Program-made: the position numbers and the translations under genes | Part shown: piece by piece, positions 1-10,359 of the stretch | Layout of the letters: every line of letters starts with the position of its first letter | Numbering within the stretch: position 1 is the first letter of the stretch | Notes under the pieces: generated by a model | What the model was told of the DNA's origin: nothing | What the model saw: the letters and a program-made list of their open reading frames with translations, nothing else | Database searches by the model: none | Assembly (NCBI RefSeq): GCF_001894885.1 | Contig: NZ_BCXB01000006.1 | Coordinates: 62,001 to 126,000, forward strand | DNA from: Rhodococcus marinonascens NBRC 14363 | GTDB lineage: Bacteria; Actinomycetota; Actinomycetes; Mycobacteriales; Mycobacteriaceae | Direction: 5' to 3' | DNA length: 64,000 bases

Positions 1-1
1 C

Positions 2-955
2 GAGGTGGAGTTCTGGTTATCCTTGGTCAAGGTCGTCGCAATCATCGCAATGATCGTCGGGGGCGCAGCGATCCTGATATTCGGATTCGGACTCCACGAC
101 ACCAGCACGGGAGTGAGCAACCTGTGGTCCGACGGCGGATTCTTTGCCACCGGGCTCGGCGGCTTCATCAGCTGCTTCGCAATCGTCATGTTCGCCTTCG
201 GTGGCACCGAGATCATCGGCATCACGGCGGCCGAGGCGCAAGACCCGGAGCGCACCATCCCTCGCGCGATCAATACGGTGCCTGTGCGAATCATCCTGTT
301 CTACGTGCTCACACTCGCAGTGATCATGGCCATCAACCCGTGGCAGTCGATCGGATCCGAGGGCAGCCCCTTCGTACAGATCTTCCAGGGTCTCGGCATC
401 GGCCCTGCGGCGGCGGTGCTGAACGTGGTGGTCATCACCGCGGCACTGTCGGCGATCAACAGCGACGTCTTCGGCGCTGGCCGGATGATGTTCGGCATGG
501 CCCAGCGCGGCCAGGCGCCCGCGGCGATGAAGCAAGTCTCCCGCAACGGGGTGCCGTGGATGACGGTGCTCATCATGACGGTCACGTTGCTGATCGGAGT
601 GCTCCTCAACTACCTGATCCCGGACCGGGTGTTCCTGGTCATCGCGTCGATTGCTACGTTCGCCACGGTCTTCGTCTGGCTGATGATCTTGGCGTCGCAC
701 TACCGCTCGCGGCAGCGGATGGATCCGGCCGAGGTCGCCGCGCTGAAGTTCCCGGTCCCGTTCTGGCCATACGGGCAGCTGATCGTGATCGGCTTCCTGG
801 TGTTCGTGATGGCGGTGCTCGCTTTCGACGCCGATACCCGCGTGGCACTGATCGTCGGGGCGGTGTGGCTGGTTTTGCTCGCCCTTGCCTTCCGCCGGTG
901 GGTGCGACCTGAGTTGACACCGACCGAATCCGTACCAGCGGACCGAACGTCCTGA
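2..955 (+). CDS. Amino-acid permease, APC superfamily (5' end outside window)
   Basis: The open frame runs in from the left edge, so only the C-terminal ~317 residues are visible. About eight hydrophobic segments are seen. The loop [14 protein letters not shown] and the later segment [11 protein letters not shown] are typical of the amino-acid transporter (AAT) branch of the APC superfamily, which takes up amino acids by cation symport at the cytoplasmic membrane. The hydrophilic tail is short. The next gene is hutH, 48 bp downstream on the same strand, so histidine or another amino acid of that pathway is a reasonable substrate guess, but nothing in the sequence fixes the substrate. The true start lies upstream of position 1. 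Confidence 0.85.
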   Translation, partial: EVEFWLSLVKVVAIIAMIVGGAAILIFGFGLHDTSTGVSNLWSDGGFFATGLGGFISCFAIVMFAFGGTEIIGITAAEAQDPERTIPRAINTVPVRIILFYVLTLAVIMAINPWQSIGSEGSPFVQIFQGLGIGPAAAVLNVVVITAALSAINSDVFGAGRMMFGMAQRGQAPAAMKQVSRNGVPWMTVLIMTVTLLIGVLLNYLIPDRVFLVIASIATFATVFVWLMILASHYRSRQRMDPAEVAALKFPVPFWPYGQLIVIGFLVFVMAVLAFDADTRVALIVGAVWLVLLALAFRRWVRPELTPTESVPADRTS

Positions 956-1003
956 CCCGACCGAAAAATTCTCGGTACCGCTGATTCGAAACGGAGAGCA
1001 ATC

Positions 1004-2590
1004 ATGGGCACGAACACCCTCGGGCAGACAGGGAAGCGCGTGATGGACAGGATCGAACCCGTCGTGGTCGGAGTTGGCGCATTGACGCCGGAGGAAGTGG
1101 TGCGCGTTGCCCGCTTTGGCGCCCCGGTGCGACTGTCCGAGGAGGCGCTCTCAGCGATAGGGGCCAGCCGCAACCGCATCCAGACACTCGCCGCAGATCC
1201 CCGGCCTGTGTACGGAGTATCGACCGGATTCGGTGCGCTCGCCACCCGGCACATCCCACCGGAGCTACGGGCACAGCTGCAACGCAGTCTGATTCGCTCG
1301 CATGCCGCCGGATCCGGCCCTGAGGTGGAGCGCGAGGTGATCCGGGCGCTGATGCTGCTGCGACTGTCCACGCTGGCGACCGGCAGGACCGGCGTCCGTC
1401 CGGAGTTGGCCCAGGCCTACGCGTCTCTGCTGTCGGCCGGCATCACCCCGGTCGTCCACGAGTACGGCAGTCTCGGCTGCTCGGGGGATCTCGCGCCGCT
1501 TGCGCACGTAGCGCTGGCCGTGATCGGGGAGGGTCCGGTGCGGGACGCGAACGGTGAGCAAGTATCGGCTGCCGAGGCGCTGGCCGCGGCAGGAATCGAA
1601 CCGATCGAGCTCGAGGAGAAAGAGGGCCTTGCCCTCATCAACGGGACCGATGGCATGCTGGGCATGCTGGTCCTGGCCTGCTACGACCTACACAAGCTGT
1701 TGTCCCTGGCCGACGTTACCGCGGCGATGAGTGTCGAGGGGCTGCTCGGCACGGACAAGGTGTTCGCGGCCGACCTGCAGGCATTGAGACCACAGCCCGG
1801 TCAGGCGGTGGCGGCGGCAAACATGACCCGGTTGCTCACCGGATCGGGAATCGTCGCCAGCCACGCCGTCCCCGACTGCACGGTCGTGCAGGACGCCTAC
1901 TCCCTGCGGTGCGCGCCACAGGTCGCGGGCGGCGCGCGCGACACCCTCGCGCATGCCGAGCGGATCGCCTCCTTCGAGTTGGCCAGCGCCGTCGACAACC
2001 CGGTGGTAACCCTCGACGGCCGAGTCGAATCCAACGGAAACTTCCACGGGGCGCCCGTCGCGTATGTGCTGGACTTCCTCGCGATCGTCGTCGCCGACGT
2101 GGCGAGCATGAGTGAGCGCCGAACCGACCGTTTCTTGGACGCCACGCGCAACCACGGCTTGCCGCCATTCCTGGCCGACGATCCCGGCGTGGACAGCGGG
2201 CACATGATCGCGCAGTACACACAGGCCGCGATCGTTTCAGAGCTCAAACGGCTCGCGGTGCCCGCGAGCGTCGACTCGATCCCCTCCTCGGCGATGCAGG
2301 AGGACCACGTGTCGATGGGCTGGTCGGGTGCCCGCAAGTTGCGGCGGGCCGTCGACGGACTCACTCGGGTGCTCGCCATAGAGGCACTCACCGCCGCCCG
2401 CGGCCTGGACCTGCGAGCCCCGCTCGAACCGTCGCCGGCGACCGCTGCCGTGCGCGACACCATTCGTGAGCACGTTCAGGGGCCGGGCATGGACCGGCAC
2501 CTGGCGCCGGAAATCGAGGCCGTGGTGCAGCTCGCCGCCTCCGGGGCGCTAATCGAGGGCGCCGAGGCCGTAATCGGCAAGCTCAGCTGA
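1004..2590 (+). CDS. hutH: Histidine ammonia-lyase
   Basis: This 528-residue protein removes ammonia from L-histidine to give urocanate, the first step of histidine degradation in the cytosol. The catalytic Tyr sits in VYGVSTGFG (residue 70). The MIO-cofactor loop GSLGCSGDLAPLAH has Cys159-Ser160-Gly161, so the usual Ala-Ser-Gly triad is Cys-Ser-Gly here. Other family stretches such as SSAMQEDHVSMG are present, and the length is close to the family norm of about 510. The ATG at 1004 has a GGAGAG ribosome-binding site; a second GTG-ATG pair at residues 13-14 lacks one. An amino-acid permease lies directly upstream, which fits uptake plus catabolism. No other hut genes are in the window. Confidence 0.95.
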   Translation: MGTNTLGQTGKRVMDRIEPVVVGVGALTPEEVVRVARFGAPVRLSEEALSAIGASRNRIQTLAADPRPVYGVSTGFGALATRHIPPELRAQLQRSLIRSHAAGSGPEVEREVIRALMLLRLSTLATGRTGVRPELAQAYASLLSAGITPVVHEYGSLGCSGDLAPLAHVALAVIGEGPVRDANGEQVSAAEALAAAGIEPIELEEKEGLALINGTDGMLGMLVLACYDLHKLLSLADVTAAMSVEGLLGTDKVFAADLQALRPQPGQAVAAANMTRLLTGSGIVASHAVPDCTVVQDAYSLRCAPQVAGGARDTLAHAERIASFELASAVDNPVVTLDGRVESNGNFHGAPVAYVLDFLAIVVADVASMSERRTDRFLDATRNHGLPPFLADDPGVDSGHMIAQYTQAAIVSELKRLAVPASVDSIPSSAMQEDHVSMGWSGARKLRRAVDGLTRVLAIEALTAARGLDLRAPLEPSPATAAVRDTIREHVQGPGMDRHLAPEIEAVVQLAASGALIEGAEAVIGKLS

Positions 2591-2896
2591 TTGACGTCCC
2601 TCGCCGCCTGAACATCGCCGCAAACCCACCCGAGTCGAAGTGTGCGGGTGAGTGAACGATAGAGCCCCATGAAGAGCGGTGCGATTCAGTGCGTACGTTG
2701 CTCTGCAGTGATGGGGATTACGCCCCATCCGCTCTGCACGACCGAGGCGCACACATATCACTGGCGAGCGTGGGTGGTGTCGCGCATATCGGGTCGATGC
2801 TCAGATGGCGGATGAACGGACGCGCCCCGCTCCCTGGATGGGAACGGGCCGCGCCTACTCGATCAGGGTTGGATGGGTCTGGTCGTCCTACACGAT
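2591..2896. other. Intergenic region between convergent genes
   Basis: About 300 bp separate the hutH stop from the stop of the minus-strand gene at 2897. A short plus-strand open frame (2689-2949) runs through it but has no ribosome-binding site, no recognisable product, and overlaps the neighbouring gene, so I do not call it. The only structure I see is the imperfect hairpin listed separately. Confidence 0.5.
2822..2854. terminator. Imperfect GC-rich hairpin, possible bidirectional terminator
   Basis: GCGCCCCGCTCCC (2822-2834) faces GGGAACGGGCCGCGC (2840-2854) across a 5-nt loop, with internal mismatches. It lies between the convergent hutH and 2897 genes, where a shared terminator would be expected. 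There is no T-tract, which is common for actinobacterial terminators. Confidence 0.35.
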
Positions 2897-3277
2897 CTAT
2901 TTCTGGTCGTCACGCAGGTTCTTTTCGGGGTATCGAGCGATCCGATTGATCCACTGACGCGTTCGCGGATCTTCGACAAAGAAGACCGCAAGGATCGGCG
3001 ACGGGTACACGCTCATCCCGGCCCGGGTGTAGTCGCCTGAGACTGCGAATGCGATCGCCGCAACCGGGAGGTACGAGAGATAGGTCACGGCCATGAAAAC
3101 AGCCGGTTCCTGACTCAGGTTCAGCGCGCGCCAAACCGTGACTGCCGCCACGAACGCGGTACACAGCAGCAGTGTGACCCTGGTTCCTTGATTCGCTGCG
3201 TCCGCCACCAGCTGACCGACCGTCGTAATGGCTACGCCTGCCACAACTGCGGTGACGCCGAGATTGAACTTCTTCAT
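2897..3277 (-). CDS. Small membrane protein of unknown function
   Basis: This 126-residue protein has three to four hydrophobic segments (roughly residues 5-25, 33-52, 60-80 and 85-102) and a short charged C-terminus (RNRIARYPEKN-like). I do not recognise the family. The ATG at 3277 is preceded by GAGGGG at short spacing, a good ribosome-binding site that supports the start. It lies downstream of the lipoprotein at 3492 and the DUF1906 gene on the same strand, but a 214-bp gap with an inverted repeat separates it from them, so it probably has its own transcript. Confidence 0.6.
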   Translation of the reverse strand: MKKFNLGVTAVVAGVAITTVGQLVADAANQGTRVTLLLCTAFVAAVTVWRALNLSQEPAVFMAVTYLSYLPVAAIAFAVSGDYTRAGMSVYPSPILAVFFVEDPRTRQWINRIARYPEKNLRDDQK

Positions 3278-3307
3278 ATTCCCCTCAATAGCAGGAATAG
3301 CAGTCGG

Positions 3308-3340
3308 GACCGGTGTGATGCTCCCTGCTGGACACCGGTC
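3308..3340. terminator. Inverted repeat, 9-bp arms
   Basis: GACCGGTGT (3308-3316) and ACACCGGTC (3332-3340) are perfect reverse complements separated by 15 nt. The repeat sits downstream of the lipoprotein gene (stop at 3492) and about 30 bp upstream of the start at 3277. It could end the lipoprotein transcript or be an operator for the membrane-protein gene. Confidence 0.4.
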
Positions 3341-3491
3341 AGGCCCCGCTCGCGCAGCGACCGCAGGAACTAGGACCAGAATGCTTCGGTCTCACTGTCC
3401 CGACCTGACATCCTTCGCGAGCTCGTTGGCTCGCCCTGCGCTGGTGGCGAATACAGTGCGCTAACAACGCCAGAGACAACCGAGCGGCCTG

Positions 3492-3917
3492 CTACCCCGA
3501 CGACCTGCAGAGATTCAATGCATCCGCCGATAGTTCGACAACCCGGCAGGTGCGGTGCTGCCACCCTCCGCCGTACCTGTCCTCGGAACTGTCCACGAAG
3601 ACCTCGGCGTCCTCAGTCCCGGGCTGGACCCGGTAGTAGAGCGTGATCGGATCGCCGTCAGTGGTAAATACGGTGAGCACATACTCGGCGCCCTGCCCGT
3701 TTCGGCCGGCGATCAAACAATCGATCACACCCTGAGGAAAAAGTTCACTGCTTAGCGGATTGGGCCCGGTGGCGCGCGTCGTGCCACAACTCGGCAAAGG
3801 CGCACGAGGGGCGAACTCGTCCGGCGCTGGCTGTGCGTTGCCTCCAGTGCCACATCCGGCACCCAGGAGCATCACTGCCAGCGACATGAGCAGCCATCCC
3901 GTATACCTCTGCTTCAT
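3492..3917 (-). CDS. Putative secreted lipoprotein, unknown function
   Basis: The 141-residue product begins MKQRYTGWLL, followed by a hydrophobic stretch ending in LLGAGC, a slightly unusual lipobox with lipidated Cys at residue 22. Four further Cys in the mature part (in LPSCGTT, VIDCLIAG, RTCRVV, NLCRSSG) suggest two disulphides in an exported protein. The open frame extends further upstream, but that extension is arginine-rich, unlike a signal peptide, and overlaps the end of the DUF1906 gene; GGTGA lies before the ATG at 3917. It follows the DUF1906 gene by 59 bp on the same strand, so the two may be co-transcribed. The family is not recognised. Confidence 0.6.
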   Translation of the reverse strand: MKQRYTGWLLMSLAVMLLGAGCGTGGNAQPAPDEFAPRAPLPSCGTTRATGPNPLSSELFPQGVIDCLIAGRNGQGAEYVLTVFTTDGDPITLYYRVQPGTEDAEVFVDSSEDRYGGGWQHRTCRVVELSADALNLCRSSG

Positions 3918-3976
3918 TTTCACCAAGAAACGTATCGCTATGAGGCGCGGTACCCAGGCGAGTTCGATACCAGAGA

Positions 3977-4699
3977 TCACCATTGCCCGTAGTCGGGCCG
4001 GAGGATGTCGTTCAGGTCGATGCCGATCCCGTCCACGGTGCGCTTGTCGATCTCGTACTGGTGCAGGTGCGCCCGTGGGTGCACGTATCCCGCCGGTGTG
4101 CCCCAATTATGTTGCCAGTACCACGATCCGAGGCCGGTGAGCATCGCCAGGTCCAGCGTCCCGGAATTGGCGTAGACACCAGTATTGGCCTTGCCGACCA
4201 CCGACTCCCAACCTGCGAGGTAGGGGCCGATCATCGTGATGAAGTCGAGGAGCGTCGGATTGTCGTCGATGGACGCGTAGATCGGACGATTTTCGGGACC
4301 TCCTGCGGCAAGATGCAATTCGAGTCCGCGGGCGGCGTGGCGTTTACCCGCCTCGCACCCGCCGCGCCAGTCGGCCGTCGCGCCCTTGCCGAACTGGTAG
4401 CACGACACCACCGAAAGCCCGGCGTCGCGCAACGCCTGCGCCTCGTCGGCCCGCATCGGCTTGCCCTTCATCCAGTCGGCGCCGGGACGACGGTCGGATA
4501 CGTAGCGGATGGCGCCGTCGTATCCGGCCGCGAGAATCGCGCCCGCAGACGGCACGCCGCCCGAATAGTCGATCAAGGTGCCGAGGCTGCGCGCCTGCGC
4601 AACGGCGACCGAGGACGTGGTGGATGAGAGTGCCGTAATTCCAGCGACTGCAGATCCCGCTGCCGCGTATCGGAACAAGTTTCGTCGAGAAATCTGCAC
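3977..4699 (-). CDS. Tat-exported DUF1906 (Rv2525c-like) glycoside-hydrolase-like protein
   Basis: A 240-residue protein with a twin-arginine signal at the N-terminus (SRRNLF at residues 4-9, hydrophobic region, likely cleavage after AVAQA near residue 36). The rest matches the DUF1906 / Rv2525c-like family, a TIM-barrel fold resembling glycoside hydrolases: GTLIDYSGG at the start, then IRYVSDR, SCYQFG, IYASID, YWQHNW and HLHQYE. The M. tuberculosis relative Rv2525c is a Tat substrate linked to the cell envelope; the enzymatic substrate is not known. The GTG start at 4699 has AGGGGG upstream. A lipoprotein gene follows after 59 bp. Confidence 0.8.
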   Translation of the reverse strand: MQISRRNLFRYAAAGSAVAGITALSSTTSSVAVAQARSLGTLIDYSGGVPSAGAILAAGYDGAIRYVSDRRPGADWMKGKPMRADEAQALRDAGLSVVSCYQFGKGATADWRGGCEAGKRHAARGLELHLAAGGPENRPIYASIDDNPTLLDFITMIGPYLAGWESVVGKANTGVYANSGTLDLAMLTGLGSWYWQHNWGTPAGYVHPRAHLHQYEIDKRTVDGIGIDLNDILRPDYGQW

Positions 4700-4875
4700 T
4701 GTGGCCCCCTATCGGATCGGTCGCGCCTCGGCGTGTCCCCGACGTCCAGAATTGCTCAGTCGATATGTTGTCTGGCTTGCATTTCACCACACTCACACAA
4801 ATCTCGCAGGCCACTTGGGTTACATCAGTCACACGGGGCACTCGCGAACCAGCTCAGCGCAGGGGGCCCAAGTCG

Positions 4876-6498
4876 TCAGTGGAAGAACACCGCTGCGTGG
4901 TCCGCCAGATCCAGCGCCGCCTGCGGCAAGATGCCGAGCACCACGGTCACCACCACTCCTAGAGCGATGGCCGTGGCCGTCAACATGCTGGGGACCACGA
5001 CCGTCGGGGCATCGCTCTCCGGTTCCGAGAAGAACATCAACACGATGACGCGCACGTAGAAGAATGCCGCGATCGCACTGCTGACGACTCCGACGATGAC
5101 GAGCGGAGCGGCACCCCCCGCGAGAGCGGCCTGGAAGACCGCGAACTTGCTGACGAACCCACTAGTCAAGGGAATACCGGCAAACGCGAGCAGGAAGAGG
5201 GCGAAGACCGCCCCCAGCAACGGCGACCGCCTGCCCAACCCCGCCCACCGAGACAGATCCGTCGCCTCGCCCCTGCTGTCGCGCACCAGGGTCACAACCG
5301 CGAAGGCGCCGAGCGTGCTGAAACCGTATGCGAACAAGTAGAACATCGTGGACGACAGTCCCTCACGGTTGGCCGCGATCAGACCGGTGAGGATGAATCC
5401 CGCGTGCGTGATCGACGAGTACGCCAGCATGCGTTTGACGTCGGTCTGGGTCACAGCCAAGACCGCACCGACCACCATCGTGAGAATGGCGACGCCCCAC
5501 AGCACGGGCCGCCAGTCCGAGTGAAGATCCGGCAGGGCCACGTAGAAGATGCGCAGCATCGCACCGACGGCCGCGACCTTGGTGGCGGACGCCATGAACG
5601 CGGTGATCGGCGTGGGCGCACCCTGATAGACATCAGGGATCCAGGAGTGGAACGGCACCGCACCAATCTTGAACAGCAGGCCCACCGTCAGAAGCGCGGT
5701 GCCGATCACCGCCAGCGTCCTGTCGTCGGTGCCCTGAGCGAGTGCGTCGGCGATACGCGGCAACTCGACTGTGCCCGTGGAGCCATACAGCAACGCGACA
5801 CCGAACAGGAAGAACGCCGAGGAAAACGCCCCGAGGAGAAAGTACTTCATCGCCGCTTCCTGGGACAGGAGACGGCGGCGGCGAGCCAAGCCGCACAGCA
5901 GATACAAAGGGAGCGAGAGCACTTCGAGTGCCACGAACATGGTGAGGAGGTCGTTGGAAGCCGGGAACAGCAACATCCCGCCGACAGCGAACAGTGTGAG
6001 AGGAAAGACCTCGGTGTGACCGGGGGCGGCGTTGGTGGCCTCCTTTTCGGCGATGCTGCCGGGGACGGCGAAAGCCTGAGGCGTGAAGGCGTCGGTTCCG
6101 CCCTCCGAGGCACTCGCCGCGCCGACATCCGCGGTCAACTCGGCGACCCCGCTGTCGACACTCCGCTCAGCGATGAGCAGGATCGCGGGGATCGAGATCA
6201 GCAGGATCGTTCCCTGGAGGAACAGCGTCGGGCCGTCGACGGCGACCGCACCCATGACGGCCGAGTCCCGGGTGCCGGCGAGCAGGACGACGGCCACGAA
6301 CGCGGCAGCGAGACCACCGAGAGCGAGAACGAGATGGCTCGCGTAGCGGGCCCGGCGGGGCAGAAACGCCTCGACGAGCACGCCGACGACGGCCACACCG
6401 AACACGATCAGCATGGGTGAGAGTTGGCTGTATTCGATATCCGGCGCACGCAACGTCCCGGCTTGGGCGAAAGTTGCGACGTGGTCGGAGGGACTCAT
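4876..6498 (-). CDS. nuoN: NADH-quinone oxidoreductase subunit N
   Basis: This 540-residue, roughly 14-helix protein is an antiporter-like proton-pumping subunit of the membrane arm of complex I. It has the Proton_antipo_M pattern: QEAAMKYFLLGAFSSAFFLFG, LFKIGAVPFHSWIPDVYQG and TDVKRMLAYSSITHAGF contain the lysines and the Trp-Pro-Asp element shared with NuoL and NuoM. An acidic, Ser/Glu-rich cytosolic insertion after the fourth or fifth helix (around residues 125-165) is typical of actinobacterial NuoN. The ATG overlaps the nuoM stop by 4 bp (ATGA at 6495-6498). It is the last gene of the operon; 176 bp separate it from the DUF1906 gene. Confidence 0.97.
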   Translation of the reverse strand: MSPSDHVATFAQAGTLRAPDIEYSQLSPMLIVFGVAVVGVLVEAFLPRRARYASHLVLALGGLAAAFVAVVLLAGTRDSAVMGAVAVDGPTLFLQGTILLISIPAILLIAERSVDSGVAELTADVGAASASEGGTDAFTPQAFAVPGSIAEKEATNAAPGHTEVFPLTLFAVGGMLLFPASNDLLTMFVALEVLSLPLYLLCGLARRRRLLSQEAAMKYFLLGAFSSAFFLFGVALLYGSTGTVELPRIADALAQGTDDRTLAVIGTALLTVGLLFKIGAVPFHSWIPDVYQGAPTPITAFMASATKVAAVGAMLRIFYVALPDLHSDWRPVLWGVAILTMVVGAVLAVTQTDVKRMLAYSSITHAGFILTGLIAANREGLSSTMFYLFAYGFSTLGAFAVVTLVRDSRGEATDLSRWAGLGRRSPLLGAVFALFLLAFAGIPLTSGFVSKFAVFQAALAGGAAPLVIVGVVSSAIAAFFYVRVIVLMFFSEPESDAPTVVVPSMLTATAIALGVVVTVVLGILPQAALDLADHAAVFFH

Positions 6499-8069
6499 CT
6501 GTGTGTACCTCCCTGTGGGCCCTGCTCGGCAACGATCGGTGCCGGGTCGTGCTCACCGACGGTAACGAGGACGTGATCCACCGCGGGGGTGATGACGTCC
6601 AACGCCGGTTTGGGATAGACGCCGAGAACGATGAGGACCACGATGAGCGGAGCCATCACCGCCACCTCGCGGCGCACGAGATCACGGACCCGTTCGTTGC
6701 CCTCCTTGACCGGGCCGGCCATCACGCGTTGGTACAGCCAGAGCACGTAGATCGCGGCGAGGACGAGTGCGAGAGTCGCGACCACGGCGGCGATCGGGTA
6801 ACGCGAGTACGTGCCGATCAGGACGAGGAACTCGCTTATGAACGGCGCCAACCCGGGCAGCGACAGGGTGGCGAGGCCGGCGAAGAGGAAGGTACCGGCC
6901 ATGACCGGGGCGACCTTCTGCACCCCGCCGTAGTCGGCGATGAGACGGGTGCCGCGCCGGGAGACCAGGAACCCGGCCACCAGGAACAGCGCCGCGGTCG
7001 AGATGCCGTGGTTGACCATGTACAGCGTCGACCCGGCCTGGCCTTGGCTCGTCATCGCGAAAATGCCAAGGATGATGAACCCGAAGTGGGAGATCGATGT
7101 GTAGGCGATCAGGCGCATCACGTCGGTCTGGCCGAACGCGAGCACGGCGCCGTAGACGATCCCGATCACCGCCAACGCCGTGATGAACGGTGCGAAATAT
7201 GTGGATGCGTCCGGGAACAGTTGCAGGGCGTAGCGCAGCATGCCGAAGGTGCCGACCTTGTCTACGACGGCCATCATGAGTACCGCAGTGGCAGGAGTAG
7301 ATTCCACGGCCGCGCCCGGCAGCCACGTATGGAACGGCCACAGTGGCGCCTTGACCGCGAACGCGAACATGAACCCGAGGAACAGCGCCTTCAGCACCCC
7401 GGGGTCGGCGTCCAGTCCTTCGGCGACGATCGTCCGGAAATCGAATGTTCCGCTGCCGAAGACGCCACCCTGATCGGCAGTCACCACGTAGAGGCCGATG
7501 ACCGCCGCTAGCATGATCAGGCCACCGAACAGGTTGTACAGCAAGAACTTCACCGCCGCATACGACCGCCCGGCCCCGCCGAAACCGCCGATGAGGAAGT
7601 ACATCGGGATGAGCATGGCTTCGAAGAAGATGTAGAAGAGCAGGATGTCGAGGGCGGTAAACGACATGATCACCATCGACTCGACCATCAGTATCAGCGC
7701 CACATACGTGTGGGCCACGCGCCGCCGCCGGTAGTCGGGTGCCGATTTGCCGTCGTTCCAGCCCGCCAGCAACAGCAGTGGCACCAGCACCGCGGTGAGC
7801 AGCACCAGAACGAGCGCGATGCCGTCGAGGCCCAGGGTGTATCTGGTGCCGAACGCCGGAATCCAAGCGTGCGACTCGACGAACTGGTATTGCTCACCGG
7901 TCGGGTCGAACCGAATCGCCAACACGACCGCCAGGCACAGCACCACCACAGACACGCCCACCGCGAGCGATTTCGCGAGCACGCGCTTGTCGACCGGCAC
8001 AGCCAGGACGACACCGGCACCGACGAGGGGCAGCACCCACAGGACGGTCAACCACGGGAAGGCGCTCAC
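6495..8069 (-). CDS. nuoM: NADH-quinone oxidoreductase subunit M
   Basis: Antiporter-like proton-pumping subunit of complex I, 524 residues and about 14 membrane helices. Typical elements are [36 protein letters not shown] and [18 protein letters not shown], with the conserved Glu, Lys and His positions. The open frame extends upstream to 8441, but that part is arginine-rich and lies on top of nuoL. The GTG at 8069 overlaps the nuoL stop by 4 bp (GTGA, 8066-8069) and starts VSAFPWLTV, the expected N-terminus. Confidence 0.97.
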   Translation of the reverse strand: MSAFPWLTVLWVLPLVGAGVVLAVPVDKRVLAKSLAVGVSVVVLCLAVVLAIRFDPTGEQYQFVESHAWIPAFGTRYTLGLDGIALVLVLLTAVLVPLLLLAGWNDGKSAPDYRRRRVAHTYVALILMVESMVIMSFTALDILLFYIFFEAMLIPMYFLIGGFGGAGRSYAAVKFLLYNLFGGLIMLAAVIGLYVVTADQGGVFGSGTFDFRTIVAEGLDADPGVLKALFLGFMFAFAVKAPLWPFHTWLPGAAVESTPATAVLMMAVVDKVGTFGMLRYALQLFPDASTYFAPFITALAVIGIVYGAVLAFGQTDVMRLIAYTSISHFGFIILGIFAMTSQGQAGSTLYMVNHGISTAALFLVAGFLVSRRGTRLIADYGGVQKVAPVMAGTFLFAGLATLSLPGLAPFISEFLVLIGTYSRYPIAAVVATLALVLAAIYVLWLYQRVMAGPVKEGNERVRDLVRREVAVMAPLIVVLIVLGVYPKPALDVITPAVDHVLVTVGEHDPAPIVAEQGPQGGTHR

Positions 8070-9988
8070 CGCAGTGCCACCAGCATCGTCGCGATCAGGA
8101 GAGCCGCGCCCGCGAACATGAACAGCGCGTACGACCTGACGAACCCGGTCTGGAGACGCCGAATTTTCATCGACGTGGCACCGACGAGTGCGGCGAATCC
8201 GTTGACGACGCCGTCGACACCGCGGTCGTCGACGGTCACGAGTGTGCGAGTCACCTCCTGGCCCGGACGCATGAACACGGCCTCGTTGAAAGCGTCGCCG
8301 TACAGATCGTTCCGGGCCGCCACAGTGAGCGGGGTGACCGACACCGGAGCGATCTCGGGGATCGGCTGGACGGCGTACTGCCGGTAGGCCACCGCGACAC
8401 CGACGAGCACCACCACCAGCGTCAGCCCGGTGATCGCCCACACCGGAAGTGCGGGCTCGCCGTGATGGATACCGACCACCGGTTCCAGCCAGTTCTGCAG
8501 CGAGGAACCGATGCTGAGCACACCGCCGGCAGCCACCGAACCGACCGCGAGAATGATCATCGGCATTGTCATCACCCCCGGCGATTCGTGTGGGTCGGCG
8601 ACATGGACATCCCCCGTCGCTTCGCTCGCCTCAGAAACCCAACGGCGGCGTCCGAAGAAGGTCATCAGCATCACCCTGGTCATGTAGAACGCGGTGATTC
8701 CCGCGCCGAGCAGCGTCACCGTTCCGAGGGCTACACCCTCGAACCCCTCGGTGGCGAACGCCGCTTCGATGATCTTGTCCTTGGAGAAGAAGCCGGAAAA
8801 CGGTGGAATGCCGATGATGGCCAGGTATCCCAGCCCGAAAGTGGCGAAAGTGATCGGCATGACGGTGCGCAGGCCCCCGTAGTGGCGCATGTTCACCTCG
8901 TCGTTCATACCGTGTATCACCGAGCCTGCACCGAGGAACAGTCCGGCTTTGAAAAAACCGTGGGTGAGCAGCAGCATGATCGCGAACGCGTACCCGGCGG
9001 GACCGAGACCTGCGGCCAGCACCATGTAACCGATCTGGCTCATCGTGGAGGCCGCCAGCGCCTTCTTGATGTCATCCTTCGCGCAGCCGATGATCGCACC
9101 GAAGAGCAGCGTGACGGCGCCGACGATCACAACGGCGAGTTGGGCATTCGGCGCTAGGTCGAAGATCGGATTGGATCGGACGATCAGATACACACCCGCC
9201 GTGACCATGGTCGCGGCGTGGATGAGCGCCGACACCGGCGTCGGGCCTTCCATCGCGTCGCCGAGCCAGGACTGCAGCGGAACCTGCGCCGATTTCCCAC
9301 AGGCGGCGAGCAGCAACGCAAGACCGATCGCGGTGAGTGCTCCCTCCCCGGCGCCCTCGGCACGGGTGAAGACGTCGGCGAATTCGACCGAGCCGAAGGT
9401 TGAGAACATGATCATCATGGCGACGACCAGGCCCATGTCACCGACGCGGTTGACGATGAAGGCCTTCTTCGCGGCGGCCGCGGCAGAAGGCTTGTACTGC
9501 CAGAATCCGATGAGCAGGTAGGAGGCGAGGCCCACACCCTCCCAGCCCACGTACAGGCCGAGGAAGTTGTCTGCCAGCACCAGCAGCACCATCGCCCCGA
9601 GGAATAGGTTCAGGTAGGCGAAGAAACGGCGCCGGGCCGGATCGTGCGCCATGTATCCGACCGAGTAGATGTGGATCAGCGATCCGACGCCCGTGATCAG
9701 CAGCACGAAACACATGGACAGCTGGTCGAGTTGGAGGCCGAAGTCCACCTGTAGGTCCGCGACCGGAACCCAACTGAACAGTCGCTGGTGCACGGCCCGC
9801 TCCGCGGCATCCCGGCCGAGCATGTCGACGAAGAAGACGACGCCCAGCGCGAATGAGGCCAACGCGGTTCCGCACCCGAGGATGTGACCCCAGGGATCAC
9901 TGCGCCGGCCCGCCAACAGAAGCACGGCGGCACCGAGAAGCGGCAGCACCGGCAGGAGCCATACAGCCGACTCGAGCATCCCGTTCAT
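8066..9988 (-). CDS. nuoL: NADH-quinone oxidoreductase subunit L
   Basis: The largest antiporter-like subunit of complex I (640 residues). It starts with hydrophobic helices and has [54 protein letters not shown] and [20 protein letters not shown], the hallmark segments of the family. The C-terminal part carries the long amphipathic lateral helix region that runs along NuoM and NuoN, followed by a last transmembrane helix ([17 protein letters not shown]). The ATG is at 9988. A 71-bp gap before it, after the nuoK stop, is one of the two real spacers inside the operon. Confidence 0.97.
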   Translation of the reverse strand: MNGMLESAVWLLPVLPLLGAAVLLLAGRRSDPWGHILGCGTALASFALGVVFFVDMLGRDAAERAVHQRLFSWVPVADLQVDFGLQLDQLSMCFVLLITGVGSLIHIYSVGYMAHDPARRRFFAYLNLFLGAMVLLVLADNFLGLYVGWEGVGLASYLLIGFWQYKPSAAAAAKKAFIVNRVGDMGLVVAMMIMFSTFGSVEFADVFTRAEGAGEGALTAIGLALLLAACGKSAQVPLQSWLGDAMEGPTPVSALIHAATMVTAGVYLIVRSNPIFDLAPNAQLAVVIVGAVTLLFGAIIGCAKDDIKKALAASTMSQIGYMVLAAGLGPAGYAFAIMLLLTHGFFKAGLFLGAGSVIHGMNDEVNMRHYGGLRTVMPITFATFGLGYLAIIGIPPFSGFFSKDKIIEAAFATEGFEGVALGTVTLLGAGITAFYMTRVMLMTFFGRRRWVSEASEATGDVHVADPHESPGVMTMPMIILAVGSVAAGGVLSIGSSLQNWLEPVVGIHHGEPALPVWAITGLTLVVVLVGVAVAYRQYAVQPIPEIAPVSVTPLTVAARNDLYGDAFNEAVFMRPGQEVTRTLVTVDDRGVDGVVNGFAALVGATSMKIRRLQTGFVRSYALFMFAGAALLIATMLVALR

Positions 9989-10059
9989 GCCGTACCACCG
10001 ATCGAGGCATTGTTTTCAGGCAAGGTCACCTTCTCGACGATGTTTGTCATCTGTACCCG

Positions 10060-10359
10060 TCAGTTCTTGAGGAGGTTGGCGTCGTCGACGGAAGCCGAAC
10101 GGCGGGAACGGAAGATGGTCATGATGATCGCCAGACCGACTACGACCTCAGCAGCCGCCACCACCATGGTGAAGAAGGCGAATACCTGCCCGTCGAGGTT
10201 TCCGTGCATGCGGGCGAACGTCACGAACGCCAAATTCGAGGCGTTGAGCATCAATTCGATGCACATGAACACGATGATGGCGTTGCGCCGCATCAAGACC
10301 CCGGCCGCGCCGATCGTGAACAGCAGGGCCGCGAGGTACAGGTAGTTCTCGGGGTTCAT
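10060..10359 (-). CDS. nuoK: NADH-quinone oxidoreductase subunit K
   Basis: A 99-residue, three-helix subunit of the proton channel region of complex I. It carries [20 protein letters not shown], containing the conserved Glu of helix 2, and [17 protein letters not shown] with the second membrane Glu. The length equals that of other bacterial NuoK. The ATG at 10359 overlaps the nuoJ stop by 4 bp (ATGA). Confidence 0.96.
   Translation of the reverse strand: MNPENYLYLAALLFTIGAAGVLMRRNAIIVFMCIELMLNASNLAFVTFARMHGNLDGQVFAFFTMVVAAAEVVVGLAIIMTIFRSRRSASVDDANLLKN

Noticed and set aside
2689-2949. Short plus-strand open frame after hutH
   Set aside because: No ribosome-binding site; overlaps the end of the well-supported gene at 2897.
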